The translations under genes were made by a program, and so were the position numbers. From NCBI GenBank assembly GCA_910591455.2, contig OU342816.1:3953476-4017475 (forward strand): a stretch of DNA of 64,000 bases, in the 5' to 3' direction. Shown one piece after another: positions 55,831 through 64,000 of this stretch (within the stretch, counting starts at the first letter, position 1; every line of letters starts with the position of its first letter). The notes beneath the pieces were generated by a model. That model was not told the origin of the DNA. It saw nothing but the letters and a program-made list of their open reading frames with translations, and ran no database searches. The DNA is from Pholis gunnellus (taxonomy: Eukaryota; Chordata; Actinopteri; Perciformes; Pholidae).

Positions 55831-56375
55831 CATGCATAGCCTTTAACTGACAAAAAAATCTCCTAAAAGCGGAGTTTATGAGTCTTGAACACTCCTTAAA
55901 ATTTACTTGAAAGCTGAACTGAAACACAACAATTTTTGCGATCTAGTATCTGTGTTTCTGCCTGTTAAATCTGTGCTAAGATGCAGCCAATGAGAGAGTT
56001 TACTGACTCGCTGTAGCTTTGTGAATCAGCATCTGTCGACATGATTTTTAACACATAAGAAGAAGAAGTTTGGTAGATGTTCCTGTCACCGTCCGTCTTG
56101 TCTGATGCAGCAGAGAGGGGAATCTAAAGGTTTTCTGCTTTCATCCTAAAATGGGAGATGGATGGAAGGACTATGGTCTACTTTACCTCTCACATTCACG
56201 CACTCTGAAACTCTCCGCTTTACCTTTCACATGCTGGAAAAAACTAAAAACAAGCGCTCTTCATTCTCCGCCTCTGCTGCCAGCTCAGACGGCATCACGC
56301 ATCTCACACATCCAACGGCTGCAGCTGCCCTCTGAGTGCCACAACGTGTTCATTCCCCTGCCTGCAAATGGCCTT

Positions 56376-56416
56376 CACACACACACACACAGTCTGGACC
56401 TGCAGAAGTGGCATGT

Positions 56417-56448
<32 letters not shown>
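56376..56448. repeat. (AC)n and (GT)n microsatellites
   Basis: An AC run at 56376-56391 and a GT run at 56413-56448 lie in inverted arrangement about 20 bp apart and could pair as a hairpin. Confidence 0.9.
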
Positions 56449-56499
56449 AGTCATCGGTTCAGGAGGTGACAACATACCTGCTGACGCTATGAGGAGGAT

Positions 56500-56645
56500 G
56501 AGAAAAGAAAAAAAAAAATTACCTCACTGCAAAAATGTTTCGCCTCATTAATATTTCACTCGTCCGTGTCTCGCCATGGATATCTCCCAGCATGCACTGG
56601 GTGTTTTTCACAATATCCAGGAGTGAAAAGTGTCCTCACGTCAGC
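56500..56645. promoter_or_regulatory. Candidate conserved non-coding element
   Basis: Unique text with ttcgcctcattaatatttca, gtctcgccatggatatctcc and cagcatgcactgggtgtttt. The call is low confidence. Confidence 0.2.
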
Positions 56646-56995
56646 TCTTCTAATCATGTGTCTGTTCATGTTTACATCCATCCCTCCAGCAGAATGTCTT
56701 TTACCCAAAGTTACTGTTGTTTTGTCTTCCATTGCAGAAGAAAGTAACTCAGAAAGACATTTTATATTGTAGAACAAATTGTTCAAATCTCTCCAGCTTG
56801 TGTTAACCACAGATTTTTTTTTAGGCATCTAATTAAAAACACATTCACACACATGTGCTGACTGTGGCACTTTGACTGGTCTGGTCTTGGATTGGTCTCA
56901 ACCCCTCAAAGTCTTGGTCTTGTCTCTTGACTCTAGTCTTGGTCATGACTTGTTCTCGGTCTAGGTGGTCTCGACTCGGCAACAACCTCCAGTTC

Positions 56996-57295
56996 TGAAA
57001 AGTGAAGCCAAAGCTTCATGTCTTAAAGCTGCATTCTCTCTAGTGTAACAGACCATAAAGCAGGGGATGCTTTAGGGCGGGGCTACATGATGATTGACAG
57101 GTCTCTACCACAGCGTTGTCCGGTCTGGGAGTCGTTCATGTTTTTGTCTCACAACTTGAACCCTTTCACAGGGTTGTTTTATTCAGCTTTCAGTTGTACT
57201 TAGCTCCGCCCTCTCGTTTCTGGTTTCATCGCAATGGCCAAAAACCAAGATGGCACCTGCTACCAACCTGGTGACTTGGTATATACAGTCTATGG
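56996..57295 (-). repeat. Interspersed repeat family 1, copy 6 (inverted)
   Basis: In reverse it shows gaagctttggcttcac, aagctgcattctctctag, agaccataaagcaggggatg, gggcggggctacatgatgat and gacaggtctctaccacagcg. It then continues through accaagatggcacctgctac to a right end at ggtatatacagtctatgg. Its core 'gagtcgccccct' part is deleted. Confidence 0.75.
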
Positions 57296-57589
57296 TCTTG
57301 ACTACAAAACTGATATTATTGTGGAGACATGAATAAGGAGAACCTCTGCTATGACCTTTTACATCTCTTTAGCATTGTTTACACTTGTGAACTTCTTAAT
57401 CAAAACCATATTGTCATAAAATATGTCGTATGTTAATTTGTGGTCCAGCAGAAAATCAAATTAACGTCAAAACTTGTGGTTTTACTGCATCAGTTGAAGC
57501 CACATTTTTTAAAGCAACACTCTACGGTGCTATCATGTATTTTTACAATGTATTTTTTATTATTTTTCCATTTCCCAAATCAAAAATTC

Positions 57590-57870
57590 ATCTCTGTATC
57601 CGGCCGCTCTGTCTGACTTTGGCCCGGGGGTAGAGAGAGGGTGAGGTTTGTCCCAGTCTGGCAGACCTCTGCTGGTGGGTGGCAGCAGGAGAGCACCCCC
57701 CCATCCTGGGTGCCGATTTTCCTGTTTACTTTTTCATGAGGCCACTCGGCTGGGTGGCCTCGCCCGTCTCCTTCTAGTCCATCTACTGCTCTCCTGCATT
57801 TTATTCCTCCGTCTGACTCTGAACCTCTCCCTCCTCCATGTGAGGACCCAAAACTCACCTGTAGTAAATG
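57590..57870. promoter_or_regulatory. Candidate conserved non-coding element
   Basis: A GC-richer unique block (gtatccggccgctctgtctg, gtgggtggcagcaggagagc) in AT-rich DNA. It ends at a sequence resembling a splice donor context (cacctgtagtaaatg) but has no supported frame. Confidence 0.2.
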
Positions 57871-57879
57871 TACAAAATA

Positions 57880-59135
57880 TTAGGAACGTCACAGTTTGCA
57901 CATTTCACAACAACAACCTAGAGTCATCTCATCAGTATGAAGCGATCCCTCATTCTTTGGTACTTTCTATCGTTTCTCTTCCCCCAAATTAAATTGAGCT
58001 GCACATCTCAGTTCCCCTGAGTTGATTGACGGTTATTCAGATCACCTGTTGGCTCCTGATTAAGAATGGAGAGCAGCTTGGTGCTGATTCCCACAGATTC
58101 AACCAGAAACTGGTGTTTAGCTTCTTTTGAGACTTCTTTACTGTCTTCACTTTTCGGAGGTTTATTTTGAGCGTTATGAAATCTAGCTAGTTAATATGAC
58201 AGAACACCTTTCATCTACAGTGCTAACAATAACCTAACACCTGCAGCCTTTATTTTCTAATTGGTTTATTGGCTTATTTTCATTGATTTCCTCATTATGG
58301 AAAAGGCATTTAATCATCAAAGATGAATTTGTTTTCACTGTGAAGGCACTTGATAGATTTGTTTCTCCATCTAAACTTTCTGTGTTATGTAATCGGGAAC
58401 TAGTTCTTAGGCTTCTTCTGGGGAATCGGTACCGCCACATAATTAAAAAAACACAAAGGGACACGTCACACAAAGTATTATCTTTAAACAGAAAAAGGGA
58501 TTTATTGTTTTGTTCAGCAAAGTGTTTTTATTGTGTTTGTATTCTCGAATGTGTGTCTGGATGGCATGCTTTGTTTGTTGCATCTGTTGAACTCTGACAT
58601 CCAGAAACTTTTCACTCTCTTAAGAAAACTTTCCAAAATCGTGTGAAGAATTATCTCCTGACTCTACATCTTAGTTTATTTGACTATTTTTCCTCACAGG
58701 CTCCTCGTCCATTGAGATAATATGAGCCAGAAACAGAACTAAACAAAAAACGGAAAATGGAAAAGAACGATTAAATGGAGAAAACAAAATTCCAAGGTTG
58801 CTCTGTGGTTCTACAAACTGTATCATCGATGAGAGCGGATGATTGATTTTACATCCTGGAAAACGGCAGCGCTGTGCGAGCTTGTGTTTGTGCATGAGAT
58901 CAACTGTAGCCAGGAACATGTTGTGGATTCTTGAATGAGTTAGACTTTGTCTTGATCCGCTTTGTTCCAACTGAGCTGGAAGAGGAAAAGAAACGTTGAA
59001 CATTATATTCTTAATGAGAGCAGCAGTTCAGCAGGATTGTTGCTTAAATTATGTTTCGAGGGAACATATTTCCCCCCAGATAACATTTTGTCTTTTACAT
59101 CACAAATATGTTTATAACAAATTATTACTATTACA
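57880..59135. other. Non-coding unique sequence
   Basis: The frames of 79-110 codons on both strands (58234-59003) lack domains and overlap one another. No repeat family is recognised. Confidence 0.4.
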
Positions 59136-59139
59136 AAGT

Positions 59140-59290
59140 CCTTGTACTCAGGAGGCCGGTGTTTGTTGTTTTAACATGAAACTTGATCTTTTTTTAAACC
59201 TAAGCAAGTTGTTTTGTTGCCTAACGTTTGAGAAACGTACAAAGCCAATGCTTTACTCTGGCTGGGTTGAGATTTAATTAGTTACGTACT
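59140..59290 (+). repeat. Interspersed repeat family 2, fragment P
   Basis: Contains tactcaggaggccggtgttt and aacctaagcaagttgttttg. A similar fragment follows at 59800-59900 (ttttctaaccataagcaggt, gttttgttgcttaatcccaa). Confidence 0.45.
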
Positions 59291-59899
59291 TAATGAACTG
59301 ACAGTGTAGAGCGTAGCAATTTGGCAGAACTTCTTATTGACAGAATATAAATTGACAGGAACTAATTTGCCGTGTATGTGGCTTAGAAAATACACAAAAT
59401 ATCATTTGTTAAATATAAGGTACGGTAAATAATCTTTATACTTTTGCAGCCTAGTTGCCAGGACATCAGTGTTGGCATTGTACGTTTCTGCAAAAACTAA
59501 ATATGTTGTAATGCGTTTGTGTGCGTTTTTGAATGTGACGTATTTCCAGAAGCCGTTATTGAAAGTTGCATAGTTTAATAATGAGTATAAGAAGCGACAA
59601 AGTCCACTAAGGGTAGGGGGGGTGGAGGGCTTGATGGTTGGCTCACTCTGACTTTCACTCAAGAGACCGCTGTTAGTGTCCCGTGTGAAATCAAAAGTAA
59701 ACTTTACGTTTGTTACGTAGGCAGTGTTACTAAGTGTTACTAAGGCAGTTGTGCTTTTTTTCATGCTAGTTATGTTTTTACATTATTATCTGAAGACAAA
59801 CCATGATCTTTTTTTCTAACCATAAGCAGGTCGTTTTGTTGCTTAATCCCAACCTATCGTTTCATAACGTGTCGTGTGTTTACCAGGCTGATATGAAGC

Positions 59900-61420
59900 T
59901 TATTTATGGGTTCAGAAACGTAAACATTTAACGGATCTGTGACTTGCAGAAACTAATAATGCAAAAAAATTAATTCTTGCGACTCGCGGAAGTTCTCTGT
60001 GTGAAATATGCACACAGGGGGAAAGAAATAAAACAAAGACTAAAAGTTGGACACAGTCACGCGTCTCATGAACAAAACAACCAAGAAAGGTGATGTAAAA
60101 ATGATGGTAGTAAAAGTACAACACTATCATTCTACTGCACACAAACACTGATAGACTCAAACAGACGGAGAGAGGAGCAGAGTGTCTATTGATTTCTGGA
60201 TGAACATCGATCACATGCACAATTAATTGTTCTTTGAGGCGTAGCGGCTCCGATCATCATCCGACTTCAGGAGGAGATCAATACAGAGACGAGAGGGTGG
60301 AGGAGGGAGGGGATAAAAAAGATTTCATCAGAGAAGAAGAGCAATAAAAGTATTCGGACCATTTTACTTCAGTAAAAGTTGCTACACCACAATTTAAACA
60401 TACTGCATTAAGTAGAAAGTCCTGTATTCAGTATATTTGCTGGAGTTGCACTTTAACACGGAACATTTTACCAACTTAAAGATGAAGGAAAACGTTCGGC
60501 AGACGATAATCTAATGCTTATATTTTATATATAAATGTTTATTTGTCTTTACTTTATTGGAAATCATCCTCAACTGCTATAACGAGCCCAACAGACTGAT
60601 GGAAGTCTAAGGCTGTCTGAAATCACTCCTGTATCCAAATTGTGTGTGGAAGATGATGGTCTGTAAAATGCCCTCAAAGATTCCCACAATGGGACTAATG
60701 CTGCTTTCCAGACGACTCGGAGGTTGGAATCTTCCTGGATGAATTGTCCAGTTTTCAGACGCACAATAACCAGGGCTGACGGTGAATAACTGATGTTTCA
60801 TTGTCTCAGCAGTGCAGCATTCCACATCTTTTTTGACATTTTTAACGTTCTCCAGAATATATTTTGTGCAGCGAAGATAACTTTCCTAACACCATGGTGA
60901 CATATTTTGACATCAATTCACACCCAGAAATGGTTTTACTAAGTAACAGTATGTATTATTTTAATTAAAAACAGGCAAATATACTTTACATTGCCTTCTA
61001 GTTGATGGTTTACCCTTCATAATGTGAAATGATAAGGACATTACAGTGATGATGGTCAGTTTGTCAGTAGCTTGTTCTTTGGCTCTTGCGTGAGAGTGAA
61101 GCCTTCGTTAACGTCATTATTTACACCTGTGCTTTCCTACGTGAAAGAAGGCCATTCTAGTGAATGAGTGAACAAAGGAGTGTCTTCAGGCACAGGTGAG
61201 AGGAAATGCCAATCAAGTCCGTCTTGTGCAAATGCCAAGATGATTAACACCTGTGTGAGTGGAAGAGGAAGAAGAAGAGTAGAGGAGGAAGAAGGAACAT
61301 TTGGTTTAGATTTCTCTTGTTATGAAAATACTTCATGTGAGAATGTTCTTACAGTGTGTCTCTGTGTTTGATTCCTTTGTTAGGACTCATGTATGTGTGT
61401 CAGAGAAGGCTACTCAGTGT
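59900..61420. other. Non-coding unique sequence
   Basis: AT-rich, with a purine-rich patch at 60290-60345. No gene, RNA or repeat family is recognised. Confidence 0.4.
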
Positions 61421-61422
61421 AA

Positions 61423-61443
61423 TGTGTGTGTGTGTGTGTGTGT
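61423..61443. repeat. (TG)n microsatellite
   Basis: A TG run of about 21 bp. Confidence 0.9.
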
Positions 61444-61612
61444 CGTGTTCTCTACCAGCACCAGTGTGTATCGCCACACTATGTTGTATTGATTAGTTAG
61501 CACACTGTTGTCTCTGCCTATTGCAGCTAAATGGGAAATTAAAGCCAACTGTCACACAATTCTGCACTGAAACTCCATCAATAATTCAGCCTCCCCCTCA
61601 GCCGACTCTAGT

Positions 61613-61638
61613 TCACACACACACACACACACACACAC
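61613..61638. repeat. (CA)n microsatellite
   Basis: A CA run of about 26 bp. Confidence 0.9.
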
Positions 61639-62029
61639 TTCATAATGAAGACACACACACGAGCTGTAGAAAACAGTAGTAATTGACACAGACATGTGAA
61701 AACAAGGAGACTCAGTAACACACACACACGATCAAATACAAGGATTCTTTACACGCACACAATGAAGAATTCCAGAATACAGAATACCAACACAATCAGC
61801 TCTCAGGTCAGTTATGATCAGCCGTTGGTCAAAATATTTTGTGCTAGCGATTTGAACATCTGACTGAACACTGTAGTAACATGTATCATGGAAATTTGTT
61901 AAATAGTCACAAAACAAAATCTATTATTTTCCTGTACAGGGAGACGAATTGTCTATTTTTTTTCATTAGGAGCCTTATTCTTGGTGGAGACACAAATTAA
62001 TTGCATCCATGTGACGAAGCAACAGTCGT

Positions 62030-62160
62030 GACGTAGTTTTTTAAATCCAACGAGTAAACAGGACTTGTGTTCGACAACGTGTTTTGGTTTTATAGTAGTG
62101 GTTTTGTTGCCTAAACCCAGCAGTTGGTGGTTTTGTTGCCTAAATATATACATACATACA
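62030..62160. repeat. Interspersed repeat family 2, fragment Q, internally duplicated
   Basis: Contains gtggttttgttgcctaaacc and, 30 bp later, ggtggttttgttgcctaaat, a short duplication of the family's central motif. Confidence 0.5.
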
Positions 62161-62439
62161 TCTTAAAAAAACTCAACTTTCGTTGCCAAAGAGATCGGTG
62201 TAGTGGTTGTGAAGAAGTATCGAGTGTAATTCAGATACGGCCAGAAGTCAGATATGAAATCTATCCAGAGAACCATCGAGCTGATGGCAAAGCCAAAGAT
62301 CTTAGGCTCATGCTGATTTTCAGCTCTTGGCTTGAATGGCAATGTGTGCTTAATAAGAACCCAGAGAACCTGGAGACAGAAACACAAACAACGAAGGAAG
62401 AGAGAAATAAGAAACCCCCAAACTCCCCCTCTCCACAAA

Positions 62440-62635
62440 CTTGAGCCTAAAAAACCAAAACCAAATCTCCAATGACTCCCTGTGAAATTCAAATTCTCCC
62501 CCTCAGCCGAGCTCACCGGGGAGAGGGAAGAGGAATGGATGATGGAGAGGAGGACGGCTGAACGATCGGGGCTTAGAAAAGGAAACACGGGCCGGGAACG
62601 ACGTGGATGACGACGACGACAACGTGAGCGACGGC

Positions 62636-62666
<31 letters not shown>

Positions 62667-63010
62667 GAGATGTGATTGACGCTTTACAAATCATCCATGA
62701 GAGGAAAGAGAAACGAGGAGTCGGACAGAGAGAGACGGGGACTAAAAACCGAGGACGACAGGGAGTGAGAGGATTCGTGGGAGACGAGAGCAAAAGTCCT
62801 AATAATCATCTCTTCAACTTATCTCCCCCCCCACCATCCCTCCCCTCTCTCCATCTCCATCTCTCTCCCTCCACCAGGCTTCCAGCTTCAGAGGCGTAGC
62901 TCCATCTGATCAATAATGGATGCTGCTGTCTCCTACACTGCTGGAGAAGGGCCGGTACATTAGGTAATGCAGGGGCTACATTTAACTGGATGGGCTTGTT
63001 AATGCGTCCC
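62440..63010. promoter_or_regulatory. Candidate conserved non-coding block interrupted by poly-G
   Basis: The right part holds ctgatcaataatggatgctg, gggccggtacattaggtaat and gcttgttaatgcgtcccgct. The left part holds ccccctcagccgagctcacc and acgtggatgacgacgacgac. A G28 tract (62636-62663) sits between. It has no supported coding frame, and flanking ORFs are driven by the G tract and CT-rich DNA. Confidence 0.3.
62636..62663. repeat. Poly-G tract
   Basis: About 28 consecutive guanines. Confidence 0.95.
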
Positions 63011-63014
63011 GCTG

Positions 63015-64000
63015 GGGAAACACCCCCCCACTCCCTCTGTACTCCCCCCCCCAATCCCCTCTCGCAACACATGCACACACTAACTCACCCACCCCGCCTG
63101 CTTCCTCACCCGCTGCCACGCAATGCAACTCTTTCCATGGAGGGAGTCAGCGTGTGTCTTAGCGGGCGGTGCAACAGAGGGTTAGGTGGCGCTCTGGTCA
63201 TTGTTTTTTGACCCTTCCCTAAGTCCCGCCCTTTGAACGCAGTCCAGCCAATCATAGCGTAGCATCGTCCAGCTCTGACCAGGGTCCGATAACTTTCCTT
63301 CTCCACAGACTCTCATCAATGGTTTCAGATGTTCTTCGTCTTCAGGCTGGTTTGGTGGATTTGGAGCTCGTCATGTTAAACGTTGTGTAATATCCACATA
63401 CATCCTCTCGTCCAAAAATATACAATAAAGAAATCACTCACAATTGCCATGTTTGCGTTCATTTTCTTTGGTTTTCTATGCGTCCAAACAAGCTGAAAAC
63501 AACTCTTAAAAGAAATTGCAAAAGACAATTGGTCATATTTATCAGCATTTATCAGCAACAGATCATTTGATATGTGAGCTTGTGAAGCAGACTGGTCTCG
63601 AGTCTACAGCCATGCTAGATTCTCTGAGACTCATTGTAAAGAAAAACAGAAGCCGTAGAGGAAAAGACAAGGATCACCAAAGTCATTAGGATTCATCTTC
63701 TGGGGAACATGATCGTCTCAATCCTATCTAGTCCCCTGATCTCTTCTTGCCTCAGGGCACGAATCCTTCCGCCTGACGAGGATTCCTTCACCGTTGACAA
63801 TGAATGACAGAACCATCGCTGAACCTCATTGTGTTTCCCCGAGCTGATGTCTTTATCCTGCGCCTTCATCACTCATCGTGCCGTGTTGCACCAGAAACTC
63901 CAGAGGATTTTGTATTAATGCATAAAAGAGATATTCCCTGAAAACACATGTAGGCATGATGCAATATGCATGCAGTTGTGAGGATGCATCATGTCTGCGA
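63015..64000. other. Non-coding sequence at the right edge
   Basis: A CCAAT (ccagccaatcatagcgtagc) and a GC box (aagtcccgccctttgaacgc) lie close together at 63220-63265, but no downstream gene start is evident. The rest shows nothing recognisable. Confidence 0.35.

Noticed and set aside
63106..63306. A promoter or small gene with CCAAT and GC boxes
   Set aside because: The two motifs occur together, but no gene start follows on either strand within the window, and similar motif pairs occur in fish repeats.
1..64000. A new multi-gene system, viral insert or transposase-coding element
   Set aside because: I found no cluster of coding genes, no reverse transcriptase, integrase or transposase frame, and no long terminal repeats. 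The repeats seen are non-coding fragments.

Overview
The window looks like nuclear DNA from a teleost fish, probably a percomorph. The evidence is one vertebrate developmental gene in long low-coding DNA, very many (CA)n/(GT)n microsatellites, long C/G homopolymers, tRNA-derived SINE fragments, and interspersed repeats that recur inside the window. Nothing prokaryotic, plasmid-like, phage-like or CRISPR-like is present.

The only confidently identified gene is a Sprouty gene, best matched to spry3, at 1346-2254 (+). Its whole coding sequence lies in one exon behind a good splice acceptor (AG at 1258-1259), as is usual for Sprouty genes. The product is a 302-residue, cysteine-rich antagonist of receptor tyrosine kinase signalling. 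The exon also carries an overlapping upstream ORF in another frame (1269-1607). A consensus AU-rich nonamer lies in the likely 3' UTR (2626-2634). On the left edge, a 70-codon open frame on the minus strand (77-290) looks like the last coding exon of a neighbouring gene that I do not recognise.

From about 3.5 kb to the right edge I see no second well-supported gene. One possible terminal exon at 50137-50499 (+) has a splice acceptor, a 13-residue repeat present three times in frame, and a poly(A) signal downstream. Its product is unrecognised and its acceptor lies next to or within a dispersed repeat. The rest is repeat-rich DNA. I separate several families by comparing copies within the window: family 1 ('gagtcgccccctgatgg', six copies), family 2 ('acttagttaggtttaggaaa', about sixteen copies or fragments), a degenerate 'caaagagacacaaaacgac' minisatellite (five loci), a two-copy element (about 21.06 and 43.79 kb), a two-copy element (13.31 and 49.99 kb), two SINE-like copies, LINE-type 3' tails, and a possible hAT-like element near 39 kb.

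Between the repeats lie unique blocks without simple repeats, often with TAATTA/ATTA clusters or GC-rich cores (for example 23.3-23.8, 28.85-29.2, 31.5-31.8, 34.2-34.4, 37.6-38.3, 44.75-46.2 and 62.4-63.0 kb). I list these as candidate conserved non-coding or regulatory elements at low confidence. A gene desert with dispersed regulatory elements next to a developmental signalling gene would fit, but it needs cross-species alignment. The most striking purely structural feature is a pair of adjacent perfect palindromes at 22522-22581.
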